From positions 1 to 39,859 of the forward strand of contig CANRWA010000032.1 of assembly GCA_947643415.1 (NCBI GenBank): DNA of 39,859 nucleotides, read 5' to 3'. Position 1 is the first letter of the stretch, and each line of letters begins with the position of its first letter. The stretch comes from an uncultured Clostridia bacterium. GTDB taxonomy: Bacteria > Bacillota > Clostridia > Lachnospirales > Lachnospiraceae. Both the position numbers and the translations under genes were made by a program. This document shows positions 1 to 8,879 of the stretch, piece by piece. The notes under the pieces were generated by a model. It worked only from the letters and a program-made list of their open reading frames with translations, searched no databases and was not told the origin of the DNA.

Positions 1-50
1 GCACTCGGCTGTTAACCGAGTTGTTGTAGGTTCGAGCCCTACTCGGGGAG
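1..50 (+). tRNA. tRNA-Asn (GTT), 3' part only
   Basis: The window opens inside a tRNA. The anticodon arm pairs CTCGG with CCGAG around the loop CTGTTAA, so the anticodon is GTT (11-13) and the tRNA reads Asn. The T arm follows (GTAGG / TTCGAGC / CCTAC, 26-42), then the 3' acceptor strand TCGGGGA (43-49) and discriminator G at 50. No CCA is encoded. The 5' half lies outside the window. tRNA genes are common borders of accessory islands, which fits the defence-like genes that follow. Confidence 0.93.
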
Positions 51-80
51 TTAAACGATTAATCGGTAGTTGTTCAAAAG

Positions 81-127
81 TCCTGTAAGCAGAGAAATAT
101 ATGTTTCTTTGTTTACAGGATTTTTTT
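81..127 (+). terminator. Intrinsic terminator after tRNA-Asn
   Basis: TCCTGTAA (81-88) pairs with TTACAGGA (113-120), with an inner AGAAA/TTTCT pairing, and is followed directly by a run of seven T. This closes the tRNA transcription unit. Confidence 0.85.
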
Positions 128-178
128 ATAGAAAAAAGTATAAGAATAGTATATGTAATAACTTTTAAGAAAGATTAT

Positions 179-207
179 TTGACAAAAATTATTTATTGAA
201 TTAGAAT
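179..207 (+). promoter_or_regulatory. Sigma-70/SigA promoter of the SLATT-HD/Hsp90 operon
   Basis: A consensus -35 TTGACA (179-184) and -10 TAGAAT (202-207) are separated by exactly 17 bp. They lie about 80 bp before the first gene at 288, and no other gene lies between, so this is the likely promoter of the two-gene unit. Confidence 0.75.
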
Positions 208-287
208 GTATTGTAAGACATATATAAGATAACACATTACTGTATCAAGCATTATATAATTATAATCAAGGAGAGTACATAGATCAA

Positions 288-824
288 ATGAAAACTAATA
301 AGAAAAGTTATATTTCACCTGAATTATTTTATATTGAAAAAAAGCAAGATGAGGGTGCTTGTGAAGAAGAATATTGTAAAGTAGTCAACCATTTTATTTT
401 TTATTATCACAAAAGGGCTCAGGTTTACAAGATATGGTATCTGGGCTTAAATGTTTTTAAACTAATATTATTAGCCTTAATACCAATCAGTCAGACTTTT
501 TCAGTACGGATAGATCTTGCATGGCTTGTAACGGCGTCATCTTCTTTCTGTATCTTACTGGAATCCGTTACAAAGCTTTTCCTTATGAGGAACAAATGGC
601 TTCTATATCGGAAGACAGAGACTTATTTAATGCATGAGAAACGGAAATATGCTACAGGAACAGGAGTCTATGCTGGCAGGTCAGATCCGGATAAATTTAA
701 CATATTTGTATATAACGTTGAATCAATTTTAGGCAATGAGTCATCTGACTGGTACGACATTGCTCAGAGCATACAAGAAAAAACGAAGGGGGCGATACAT
801 GATGAGACAAGATCGAACATATAA
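288..824 (+). CDS. SLATT/DUF4231-type two-TM protein
   Basis: This 178-residue protein has the layout of the SLATT (DUF4231) family. A basic amphipathic stretch (about 38-50, ending near KIWYLGLNVFK) precedes two hydrophobic segments (about 51-69 and 77-95). A cytosolic tail follows with the family-like pattern RNKWLLYRKTETYLMHEKRKY and a later SDW. SLATT proteins are proposed membrane-perforating effectors in nucleotide-activated and ATPase-regulated conflict systems; that role is family knowledge, not shown here. The start has AAGGAGA upstream (268-274, slightly long spacing). Its 3' end overlaps the next gene by 26 bp, so the two are almost certainly co-translated. The likely job is a membrane effector kept quiet by its partner. 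The family call is from recalled pattern, without a profile search. Confidence 0.72.
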   Translation: MKTNKKSYISPELFYIEKKQDEGACEEEYCKVVNHFIFYYHKRAQVYKIWYLGLNVFKLILLALIPISQTFSVRIDLAWLVTASSSFCILLESVTKLFLMRNKWLLYRKTETYLMHEKRKYATGTGVYAGRSDPDKFNIFVYNVESILGNESSDWYDIAQSIQEKTKGAIHDETRSNI

Positions 825-3800
825 CTATAATATGCCTATGACACTGGAAACACATTTTCAGAATCTAGCGCAAATCTTTCCATCTGTAAAGGAACTTCAT
901 AGTTTATGGATTCTATTGAGAAAACAAATTGAGGAGAAGTTGGTTTACTCTACCGGTGTTTTTGTCAATTATAGTCTTCATGATAAAACACATTGTTTCT
1001 CTGTTATTCAATCAATTGAAAGGTTTCTGGGAGAAGATCGTATCTGCCAGTTATCGGCAACAGATACTTTTATGCTTCTTGTCTGCATTTATTCCCATGA
1101 TTATGGAATGGCACAAACCTTTAACAAGATATATGATATCCTTGGAAGTGCAATGTTTAAAGAATTTTTAGAAGAACAGGAAAAGGAAGATTTAATGGAA
1201 AAGGAGGATGCATGGGCGATACATAATATTCTTAATTACCTGAATGAGGAAAAGACAAAAATTCCCCTAAATGACCTGTATTTTTCTATTATGCTGGTTG
1301 TTCAGCTCTATCTTCGCCCCCTACATTGGAAAGGTGTTATAGACATCAGAAATGACTATAAAATTCTTTTTCAGAGCCGTCTTAAAGAACGTTTTATAAA
1401 TGGGTCGGAAGGAATTGTGGAAATCTGCATGAGCCATGGACAGTCCAGAGAGATTCTGTTTAAATTGCCATACTGTTCAGATGGAATGTTCGGAGATGAT
1501 TATCATCCCAGGTTTATTGCATCCATGCTGCGTCTGGGCGATCTGCTTGATATGGATAATGGACGGTTCCCGGTATGGTTTACGAGTGAGATAGCACATA
1601 ATAAAAATCTGATCCCACAATTATCTATCTTGCATTTTCGTAAACATGAAGCGATCTCACATTTTTTGATCACACCTAAAAAAATAGAGATTACAGCTCA
1701 GATTTATTCCTCTGTTTTGGAACCAGACAACAGTGACAATATAAGAAAAAAGGATTTCTTAAGGGAAAAGGCATTGAAAGAGAGCTACGAGACAGCAAGC
1801 CTTATCAGCGAATGGACAGAACAGCTTTCCGATGAATGCCAGGAATTGGTGTTGAAATGGGATGAGATCGTCCAGCCTGATTTTGGACGGCCTCCTGCAT
1901 GTCCCAAAGTAAATATTTATGTAGATGATGAAAAATATATGTCCCAAAATAGAACATTTCAGATGAAAATGCCCCAGGAACAGATAATGAAGCTTTTGGA
2001 AGGTACCAGTATCTATAAAGATAAATTTGTGGGAATCAGGGAAATGATACAAAATGCGATAGATGCATCGCTTCTGCAGCTCTGGAGCGACTTACTTGGA
2101 AATAGATATAGCAATCTAGGACTCACAAAAGACAAGGTAAGCAAAGATTTTGATTTATTTGATTTGATTAATGAAAATCAGGCTGTTATTTTTAAAAACT
2201 ATGATATAAAAGTAGAAGTCATTGAAGATAAAGTAGGGGGGCAGGTTCTTGTTGTAGTAAAGGACAAAGGGATCGGTATAGCAAAAGAGGATATCCCATA
2301 TATTGCAACAATTGGTTCAAGCAAGGAAAAGAATATCCGGATGCGGAGGCTGACCAATAAAATGCCGGCATGGCTGAGGCCGTCTGGTGTGTTTGGCATT
2401 GGCCTGCAGTCTGTGTTTCAGTTAACTGACTGTATTGAATTTTATACACGCCAGCACAATGAACCAGAACACCTGGTCTCATTATATTCATATGGAAAAA
2501 GCAAAGGGAGAGTTGAAACCAAAGTAGTTTCTGAAAAGGGAAACGAGTTGTTTTATGATAATACGATTCCTGGTACCAATGTCAAAATATCGGTTAATCC
2601 AGACAAAATACTGACAAATAAAGAGCACAAAAAGATAAACCTGCAATTTTACGATCCAGAGTTTCACGTAGATGATGAGCTGCATATGATTTTTGTCCAG
2701 GTTTCTAAGGCCTGTGAAAACATCATTAGAGAATCGGAATATGACTATTTTAATATTTTCTTTGAATCTATGATATTTGAAGAAGATGGTTCACGAAAAA
2801 AAGGAGGCACAGGGTCTAGGTGTCGGAGAAACAGTTTTATGTATCCCAATAATATGAGTTTATGGAGGAAGTTTGGAAAGAATCTTATGTCTTTTAGGCG
2901 CAGATCTCAAAAAGAATCATATTTTTATTATAGAAATCAAGCCTTTTTTTGGGACAAAGAAAATTTCCGGTGTTATTATCTTACATTAAGGGCCTGTCAA
3001 ATAAAAGAGGAAGACAGCCGATATCAGGTGATATTGCCGGAAAAGGTACAAAGTTTATATAATATCAGTTATAAGTTTAATAAAATATCAAATACAGAGG
3101 CAATATATGCACAACAAAATTCATTAGGGCGTCTGCATGCCGGTTTCCTGAAGCTGGATGTTATGATCTTGGACGGCCATCCAATGAACTACATGAATAT
3201 TGACAGGGACAGATTGAAAGAAGAGGCCATTAAGGAAGATGAGTTGATTACAGTATATGATCAGATGGTAAGGAATTGGTGCGAACTTCTCTGCCAGGAA
3301 AAAAAGTCAGAGAGTACGAGATGGCTTAATGAGATAGTGAAGGTTATTAAATGTGCTGGACAAGGTAGTTCATCAGCTATTGTAGGTACAGTGATCTCAA
3401 TGATCCTGCTTTTTTACCAAAACGTCCCTGAAAAACTTTTTAGGCAATTTATGGAACGGTATTTTGCCACAATTGATTTTAACGATTTTGTCTTGGATGG
3501 GAATGAAGGATTATCGGTTTCCAAACTTTGGGACAGCCGGAATTTATTTCGGACATGTTCAACGTGTTTAAAAGATAAAAAAGAAAATAGCGGGATTCTC
3601 GATATAGAGATGGAAAATATACTGCGTCTTCCCCACAGAATGATAAAAGTAGAAAAGATTCAAAAAGGAGAGGGGGATTTATGTTACTTTTTACGGCTGC
3701 AGTCCGCAGATCCTTCCATTAAGACGATTGATATGGATGAAGAGACACGTCTGCATGATTATATGTCTGCCTTCGGTCCTGATACAGATAAGGATATAGG

Positions 3801-4218
3801 TATCCGTGTTGACAACATTCAGAATAAAGTTTTTAAGCCAGATAAAAGGTATGAGCTTTTAGTGGTGCCTTGTTTTCCTTCATCATTTCACAAGGGACGA
3901 AATATGGAAGCGGAATTGGATTATTGTTTAAATGGTTATATTTTATCGCCCTTTGATATAGTCTCTATTCCAAAGCTAGTCGATATAATAAAACTGGAAA
4001 AGAATTCGGCATCGGAAGTAGAGGAAATAAAATTAAAAGAATTAGTGAAAACGGTAATGGGTGGAAAACAATTGCGCAATTGTATTTCATACATCATGCT
4101 AAAAAAATTTTCTGAATGCAAGGATAAAGGGACAAAACAAGAAGAGATAAGAAAAGAATACAAGAGGTTTCTGGAATATTTTTGCAGACTGATTATAAAA
4201 AATAGAGAAAAATTTTAA
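799..4218 (+). CDS. HD-domain/Hsp90-like GHKL ATPase fusion protein
   Basis: A 1139-residue protein. Residues about 40-260 form an HD phosphohydrolase domain with apparent metal ligands H61, H65, H100-D101 and D248 (in LRLGDLLDMD). Residues about 400-550 hold a GHKL/Hsp90-type ATP site: N-box E415-x3-N419-A-x-D422, DKGIG (489-493) and the lid motif GVFGIGLQS (530-538). The rest resembles an Hsp90 middle and C-terminal region but I cannot name it further. Start: ATG 799 (or 802) has AAGGGGG seven bases upstream; the frame is open back to 736 but without a better site. It overlaps the SLATT-like gene, implying a fixed pair. HD plus Hsp90-like ATPase fusions are known from conflict-system surveys; the chaperone half may act as sensor or switch and the HD half as nuclease or nucleotide hydrolase. 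Those roles are inference. Confidence 0.78.
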   Translation: MMRQDRTYNYNMPMTLETHFQNLAQIFPSVKELHSLWILLRKQIEEKLVYSTGVFVNYSLHDKTHCFSVIQSIERFLGEDRICQLSATDTFMLLVCIYSHDYGMAQTFNKIYDILGSAMFKEFLEEQEKEDLMEKEDAWAIHNILNYLNEEKTKIPLNDLYFSIMLVVQLYLRPLHWKGVIDIRNDYKILFQSRLKERFINGSEGIVEICMSHGQSREILFKLPYCSDGMFGDDYHPRFIASMLRLGDLLDMDNGRFPVWFTSEIAHNKNLIPQLSILHFRKHEAISHFLITPKKIEITAQIYSSVLEPDNSDNIRKKDFLREKALKESYETASLISEWTEQLSDECQELVLKWDEIVQPDFGRPPACPKVNIYVDDEKYMSQNRTFQMKMPQEQIMKLLEGTSIYKDKFVGIREMIQNAIDASLLQLWSDLLGNRYSNLGLTKDKVSKDFDLFDLINENQAVIFKNYDIKVEVIEDKVGGQVLVVVKDKGIGIAKEDIPYIATIGSSKEKNIRMRRLTNKMPAWLRPSGVFGIGLQSVFQLTDCIEFYTRQHNEPEHLVSLYSYGKSKGRVETKVVSEKGNELFYDNTIPGTNVKISVNPDKILTNKEHKKINLQFYDPEFHVDDELHMIFVQVSKACENIIRESEYDYFNIFFESMIFEEDGSRKKGGTGSRCRRNSFMYPNNMSLWRKFGKNLMSFRRRSQKESYFYYRNQAFFWDKENFRCYYLTLRACQIKEEDSRYQVILPEKVQSLYNISYKFNKISNTEAIYAQQNSLGRLHAGFLKLDVMILDGHPMNYMNIDRDRLKEEAIKEDELITVYDQMVRNWCELLCQEKKSESTRWLNEIVKVIKCAGQGSSSAIVGTVISMILLFYQNVPEKLFRQFMERYFATIDFNDFVLDGNEGLSVSKLWDSRNLFRTCSTCLKDKKENSGILDIEMENILRLPHRMIKVEKIQKGEGDLCYFLRLQSADPSIKTIDMDEETRLHDYMSAFGPDTDKDIGIRVDNIQNKVFKPDKRYELLVVPCFPSSFHKGRNMEAELDYCLNGYILSPFDIVSIPKLVDIIKLEKNSASEVEEIKLKELVKTVMGGKQLRNCISYIMLKKFSECKDKGTKQEEIRKEYKRFLEYFCRLIIKNREKF

Positions 4219-4272
4219 ATTTTGCAACATTTTACCTATCTTAATCGTTTAATAGGCAGAGTAGTGCAAAAT
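4219..4272. other. Inverted repeat between ATPase and LRR genes
   Basis: ATTTTGCA (4219-4226) is repeated inverted as TGCAAAAT (4265-4272), with an inner CCTAT/ATAGG pairing. There is no T-run, so it is not a clear terminator. It could be an operator or a transcript-end structure for the upstream operon. Confidence 0.4.
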
Positions 4273-4294
4273 ATACATAAAAAGGGGGTATTTC

Positions 4295-6253
4295 ATGAAG
4301 AAATATGTGATCACTACATTGTTGTTATTCCTTTTAGTGGGAATCAATGCTGTATCAGTATCAGCAAAGGTTTATAAGGAAAATGGTATTTCGTACGAAG
4401 TAAAGCATAAGGAAGCCATAGTTATTGATGCGGAAACTTGGGAAGGGGAATTGACCATCCCATCTACTCTTGGGGGATTTAAGGTAACCGGTATCGGCAG
4501 CTATGCATTTTCGGGAAAGCAGTATGAAAAGGTGACACTTCCGGACAGTATTAAGGAAATCGGCACGGATGCATTTAGAAACAATGAGAAGATTCAATCT
4601 ATCCAGATGCCGGCAAACCTGCAGTATCTTAATACCAGGGCGTTTTCAGGGTGTTCCGCTCTTTCTGGGATTAAATTTAATGCGAAGCTCAAAGAGATTG
4701 GATATAGGGCATTTTCAGAATGTATTTCATTGAAAAAGGTCACATTGCCAGATTCACTGTTCTCAGTTGGTGAAGAAGCGTTTGAACGCTGCTATAAGCT
4801 AAACAGCATTAAATTTGGGAAAAAGTTAGCGGGGGTTGGAGAGAGAGCTTTTTATAAAAATTATGCGTTAAAGACAGTTCATATCCCTTCGAATGTAAAT
4901 GAAGTGGAAAAAGAAGCATTTAAAAAGTGTGAGGATTTGAAGAAAGTAACATTTGCAGGCAGCAGAACCAAACTGGCTGAGGGAGTATTTGCAAACTGCA
5001 TATCTTTAAAGAAAATAACTCTTCCAAAGAAATTGAAGAGTGTGCCAGAGAAATTGTTTTATGGCTGTAAGGGGCTGAAAAGCATTAAACTTCCTGAGAC
5101 AGCGACGATTTTGAAGAAGAAAGCATTTTCCTATTGCAGCAATCTCCAGTCCATAAAGATGAGTAAGAAAACTTATGCGATCGGAGATGGTACATTTGCC
5201 TACACTGGCCTGAAAAAGATTTCACTCAGTCCTAACATGCAGTTTATCGGCAATGGGGCGTTTCGTGGAACAGAGCTTAAGAGCATAGCACTGAGATCTA
5301 AGGTCACTTTTATAGGCAACAAAGTTTTCGCTGACTGTAAGAAACTGCGTTCCATCTCTATTCCGGAGAGCGTCAGAGGCATCAATCCTGGTGCATTTAA
5401 TAACTGTACCAGTCTGCGTGCGATTCATGTGGCAGCGGGAAATAAGAATTATTCCAGCCAGGACGGTGTTTTGTACAACAAAAACAAGACAAAATTGATC
5501 CAGTATCCGCTCCATAAAACAAATAAGAGTTTTCGTACGCCATCTACGCTTAATTCGATAAGAAGTAATGCATTTAGTGGGAATGCATATCTGGAAAATG
5601 TAGTAGTAAAGTCAAAAACCATTGGCGAGTATGCGTTTAGTGGTCTTGAATCATTAAAGAGTGTTACAATTCTTTCAGGAACAACAAAGATCAGTACAGG
5701 TTGTTTTATGGGATGCCGGAATCTGACCAGGCTTACATTACCGGATTCTGTATCGAGTATCGGCTATGGTTCTTTTGAAAGCTGTAGTTTCAGCAAAGTC
5801 CATATCCCTTCATCCCTAAAATATCTTGGGGACAATGTTTTTGAGGGATGCACGAAGATTCAGGAGTTTGAGGGTGGAACAGGAGCAAAGTATAAGGTAA
5901 GGGATGGGATTTTATATAATTCAGATCAAAGTACGCTGATCAAATATCCGCCAAAGAAGGCGGCAAAACAATTTACTGTTCCAAATAGCGTTCGGAAGGT
6001 AAGGGCCAGGGCCTTTGAATATGCTTCTAATCTGACAAAACTTGAGTTTGGTACAAAATTGCAATCCTTTGGATATCACGCAATATCGGAAGCAAAAAAT
6101 TTGAAATCAATTGTGATAAATTCAAAGAAGCTGCATAGTGGTTATTATAACGCCGTAAGTAATTGTAACCGTCTTGCGGTAATTGTGGGACCGAATACAT
6201 CGGAGATGAGATGGATGGCATCATCAGCGAATGCAACTCTGATTACATTGTAA
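4295..6253 (+). CDS. Secreted BspA-like leucine-rich repeat protein
   Basis: This 652-residue protein begins with a clear signal peptide (MKK, hydrophobic core, cleavage likely after VSVSA near residue 24). The rest is built from about 23-residue repeats of the LRR_5 (BspA/TpLRR) type, with recurring patterns such as IGSYAFSG, LKKVTLPDSL and EVEKEAFKKC. Two copies of a DGVLYNKNKTKLIQYP-like insert (DGILYNSDQSTLIKYP in the second) separate repeat blocks, as is common in clostridial BspA-like proteins. No sortase motif, LysM or choline-binding repeats are visible, so anchoring is unknown. BspA-like proteins bind host or bacterial surface ligands. AAAGGGGG lies upstream of the ATG. The gene has its own terminator and is probably independent of the preceding defence-like pair. 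Confidence 0.85.
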   Translation: MKKYVITTLLLFLLVGINAVSVSAKVYKENGISYEVKHKEAIVIDAETWEGELTIPSTLGGFKVTGIGSYAFSGKQYEKVTLPDSIKEIGTDAFRNNEKIQSIQMPANLQYLNTRAFSGCSALSGIKFNAKLKEIGYRAFSECISLKKVTLPDSLFSVGEEAFERCYKLNSIKFGKKLAGVGERAFYKNYALKTVHIPSNVNEVEKEAFKKCEDLKKVTFAGSRTKLAEGVFANCISLKKITLPKKLKSVPEKLFYGCKGLKSIKLPETATILKKKAFSYCSNLQSIKMSKKTYAIGDGTFAYTGLKKISLSPNMQFIGNGAFRGTELKSIALRSKVTFIGNKVFADCKKLRSISIPESVRGINPGAFNNCTSLRAIHVAAGNKNYSSQDGVLYNKNKTKLIQYPLHKTNKSFRTPSTLNSIRSNAFSGNAYLENVVVKSKTIGEYAFSGLESLKSVTILSGTTKISTGCFMGCRNLTRLTLPDSVSSIGYGSFESCSFSKVHIPSSLKYLGDNVFEGCTKIQEFEGGTGAKYKVRDGILYNSDQSTLIKYPPKKAAKQFTVPNSVRKVRARAFEYASNLTKLEFGTKLQSFGYHAISEAKNLKSIVINSKKLHSGYYNAVSNCNRLAVIVGPNTSEMRWMASSANATLITL

Positions 6254-6290
6254 AAAGCAACATAGGGTGGAGATTTATTATATAGGGGAA

Positions 6291-6316
6291 ACAGGCTGTT
6301 ATCGGCAGCCTGTTTT
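6291..6316 (+). terminator. Terminator of the LRR gene
   Basis: ACAGGCTG (6291-6298) and CAGCCTGT (6305-6312) form an 8-bp perfect stem with a 6-base loop, followed by a T-run. The stretch 6317-6600 after it holds no gene I can support. Confidence 0.88.
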
Positions 6317-6602
6317 TGTATGTGTACAAAGAAAGGAACAGATACCGCATTGAGCTAACTTTTTTGAGACGTTGATTCATTGGGGTATAACGAAAAGGGT
6401 CAGGATTTTAAGAAATACCTGTTGTTAATATCAGAAAATGGCGATTGTCTGGATGGAACAGTGGCAGCGTGGTTTCCCGGTACTAAATTTGACATAAAAT
6501 GGTGCCTCCTTGCAGGCAACAGACAGAAAAGCTCCCCTAAAAGAGTATATGGATCAGGGGATATAGGAAAGGATAGAATGTAAAATTACATTTCAGGTAT
6601 AG

Positions 6603-6652
6603 GAACAAATGTTCGCAAAACAGTGGACAAACTGATGGAACTGTGCTATACT
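6603..6652 (+). promoter_or_regulatory. LexA box and promoter of the stranded uvrB 5' end
   Basis: GAACAAATGTTC (6603-6614) is a perfect match to the Firmicutes LexA/DinR half-sites GAAC-N4-GTTC. Nine bases later comes -35 TGGACA (6624-6629), a 17-bp spacer, and an extended -10 TGC-TATACT (6644-6652). The promoter fires into the truncated uvrB copy 64 bp downstream, so the original host uvrB control region is still here but no longer drives an intact gene. Confidence 0.78.
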
Positions 6653-6716
6653 ATAAAAAGTTTTCACTCCATGCAGTCTGTATGGATTTATATTGGATTT
6701 ATGGAGGTGGTATTTA

Positions 6717-7025
6717 GTGCAAAATTTTTCTTCGAAAAATGCACAAAATAAATTTATACTTCACAGCGAATACAAGCCCACCGGTGACCAGCCACAGGCC
6801 ATAGAGGCCCTCGTAAACGGATTCAAAGAAGGCAATCAATTTCAGACTTTACTAGGTGTCACAGGTTCCGGCAAGACCTTCACGATGGCGAATGTCATCC
6901 AGCAGCTTAACAAGCCCACTTTGGTAATAGCGCACAATAAAACCTTAGCGGCCCAGCTGTACGGGGAGTTCAAAGAGTTCTTCCCTGAGAATGCGGTGGA
7001 GTATTTTGTGTCCTACAACGATTAA
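6717..7025 (+). pseudogene. uvrB: Truncated uvrB 5' end (first ~100 codons)
   Basis: Translation from GTG 6717 (GGAGG at 6703-6707) gives the UvrB N-terminus: [20 protein letters not shown], then Walker A GVTGSGKT and the segment through [10 protein letters not shown]. It then runs to a stop at 7023-7025, where an intact UvrB continues [12 protein letters not shown]. It is about 93% identical by eye (about 18 differences in about 262 bp) to the 5' end of the complete uvrB at 29975. It lacks the DEAD-type helicase motifs, beta-hairpin and UVR domain, so it cannot support repair. It looks like the original host 5' end cut off by insertion of the downstream DNA. Confidence 0.93.
6975..7015 (+). 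repeat. 41-bp identical tract, left copy (candidate attL)
   Basis: This is the last stretch of perfect identity between the truncated uvrB and the intact copy (mate at 30218-30258). Homology stops immediately to the right of it. If the interval was integrated by recombination inside uvrB, the crossover most plausibly lies here. Confidence 0.55.
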
Positions 7026-7430
7026 ATAATAATGGCACTATATATGGTATGAAATGAGAGTAAAATAGTCTGTATATAGTATGGCGATGGACGATTTGAG
7101 TTTGCATGGACTATGCGGACAGACAGACCGAATAACCAAAATTCGTGTAAGGGAAAAGTGGCGTAACAGAATGAAAAATCTACAGGAAGGATTTTAATCC
7201 GCTGGTTCGTTGTGGTGATGCAGGGCATCGCTAATGTTTTGGGACAGCAGGAAATTTTGCGGTTGAGGGAAAATGCTGAATATGATATGATGAGGTTGTA
7301 GATTTGAAAGGTATTTGTAATGAAGAAACATTTTTACTGGTTAGAAAATAGGTAAAAAATATGGTTTATAATGTATAGAAACTGCCAGGTTCGACATATT
7401 CATAAAAATTAAAGTCAGGAATGAGGTGGT
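7026..7430. other. Gene-free left end of the inserted region
   Basis: No convincing coding region. It contains the left copy of a repeat shared with the uvrB leader (7110-7150) and a TATAAT hexamer at 7367-7372 about 60 bp before the next gene, though its -35 is poor. The AT-rich start (7026-7080) has no homology to uvrB and marks the inner side of the junction. Confidence 0.5.
7110..7150 (+). repeat. 18-bp terminal-region repeat, left copy
   Basis: TAACCAAAATTCGTGTAA (7133-7150) recurs identically at 29866-29883, near the other end of the inserted region. Just upstream, ACTATGCGGAC (7110-7120) recurs in the opposite orientation at 29837-29847. The arrangement could be recombinase arm sites or a dispersed repeat family. 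Confidence 0.65.
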
Positions 7431-7682
7431 ATGATGTCAACATTACAAATGGAATTCATGGAAACCATAGAAGGGTTATCAGATGACACTATGCGGATTT
7501 TGTTAGAAGTGGTAAAGCAGGTTGTGCTTCCATTGGATCATAAGGAGAGTGTCGGAAGTTCGTCTGAACACCAGAGCAAACCACGCAGGATAGGCAGCCT
7601 GAAAGGGCAGAGGCTTATTGCAGAGGGATATGATATAGATGAAAGCAACGATGAAATCGCAAAAATGTTTGGAGTAGAATGA
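7431..7682 (+). CDS. Small orphan antitoxin-like protein
   Basis: An 83-residue acidic protein (ATG at 7431, a second ATG at 7434, with GAGGTGG just upstream). The N-terminal part (METIEGLSDDTMRILLEVVKQVV) looks helical. The C-terminus IGSLKGQRLIAEGYDIDESNDEIAKMFGVE resembles the toxin-binding tail of VapB/Phd/DUF2281-type antitoxins (pattern KG...I...DFD.....IA..F). No adjacent toxin of a known class follows; the next gene 68 bp downstream is the Rpn-type nuclease-like gene. It may be an orphan, or a partner of that gene. Function assignment is tentative. Confidence 0.5.
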   Translation: MMSTLQMEFMETIEGLSDDTMRILLEVVKQVVLPLDHKESVGSSSEHQSKPRRIGSLKGQRLIAEGYDIDESNDEIAKMFGVE

Positions 7683-7750
7683 TGATGATGGAAGTCTGGC
7701 TGATTTCCTTGCTGTCAGACTGGAAAAATATTGTGAAAGGATAAAAGAAC

Positions 7751-8690
7751 ATGCAGAAAAAGACACCTGATTACGATAATGTGTTTAAGACCATGAAGAG
7801 TAAACACAAGAGATTATTCATATCCGTAATCAATGACATTTTTGGTAAAGAATATCCGTTGGATGCAAAAGTAGAGGTTTTGCCGTCGGAAGGGTACCTG
7901 ACTGATAGTGAGACGGCAGACGGAAGCAAAGAAATAGAGGAGCAGATTTCGGATTTTCTGATTAAAATAGGAAGTGAAGTTTACTTATTGGAGTGCCAGA
8001 GTTATGATGATGGCTCTATGGCGATCCGGATTGCGGAATATGCTTTCATCGTCGCCAGGCAGTTCGCAACGTGGGATATCGGGCATGCGACCATTCCCAT
8101 GCCGAGGTTTTCCGTAATCTATGTTAAGCGGACGGAAAGAACACCGAAAAGCACAATTATTACTTTCAAGTTTCCAGACGGACAGGAAGTGAATTATGAA
8201 TCAGAAAACGTAATCATTGAGGAATTTACGAAGGAATACATTGTGGAAAAGAGGCTGTTCCCTTACATTCCGTTTTATATTGCAAGGTATGAGAAGGAAA
8301 TAGCATCTGAAGGAAATATAGAAAATGCGGTAAGCGACCTGGAATATTTCAGGGATGAAATGATCCGCTTATATCAGACAGGGGGAACTATCCGATGAAG
8401 AGCTGTTAGACTTAATGGGATTTGTAAACACCATTATCACGCATATCACAAATGGGAATAAAAATGAAGAAAGGTTGGTGAATGTTATGGGAGGAACAGT
8501 AATCGAGACTGAATCAGAGAGGTTGCGTCGCGAAGGTATCAACCAGGGAAAAGCGCAGTTGCTTATTGAAATGGGGCAAAAAGAAGGACTTGATGATACG
8601 ATGATTTTGAAAAGGATGCAGGAATGGATAGGTTTGTCCTTAGAACAGGCGGCCGCTTATTTAGAGCAGTACGGAAAGCAGCTTGTATAG
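7751..8690 (+). pseudogene. Rpn-family PD-(D/E)XK nuclease/transposase, frameshifted
   Basis: Residues 1-215 (7751-8398) match the Rpn/PDDEXK_2 family: start QKKTPDYDNVFKTMKSKHKRLFISVINDIFG, then the core SDFLIKIGSEVYLLECQSY with the D...ExQ catalytic pattern. The frame stops at 8398, but the protein continues one frame over (ELSDEELLDLMGFVNTIITH and on to 8690, ending in the helical tail usual for this family). The switch maps to a GGGGG run at 8381-8385; one G fewer restores a single frame of about 312 residues. It is either a real frameshift, a sequencing error or, less likely, programmed slippage. Rpn proteins promote RecA-independent recombination and some act in phage defence. Confidence 0.8.
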
Positions 8691-8750
8691 ATTTATGAAG
8701 ATGGGCAATAATGCCATATAAAAATAAGATAAATAACGAAATGGCTGTGA

Positions 8751-8790
8751 GGGTATTCTATCTCTATTTTGGATGGAATGCCCTTATTTT
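8751..8790 (+). terminator. GGGTATTC-type hairpin terminator 1
   Basis: GGGTATTCTATC (8751-8762) pairs, with G-U wobbles, with GATGGAATGCCC (8772-8783), followed by TTATTTT. It ends the Rpn transcription unit and is one of four related hairpins in the mobile segment. Confidence 0.7.
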
Positions 8791-8879
8791 GCGTCCAAAA
8801 TGGAGAAGTAGAACAAAAAGATTGGAGAAATATTATGCTTTTTGATAGCAGCTCAAAATGAAAGGAGGTCAGACAGTCT

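Noticed and set aside
6380..6583. 67-codon plus-strand frame before the uvrB promoter
   Set aside because: It has no ribosome binding site or family resemblance. It follows a terminator without a promoter I can see.
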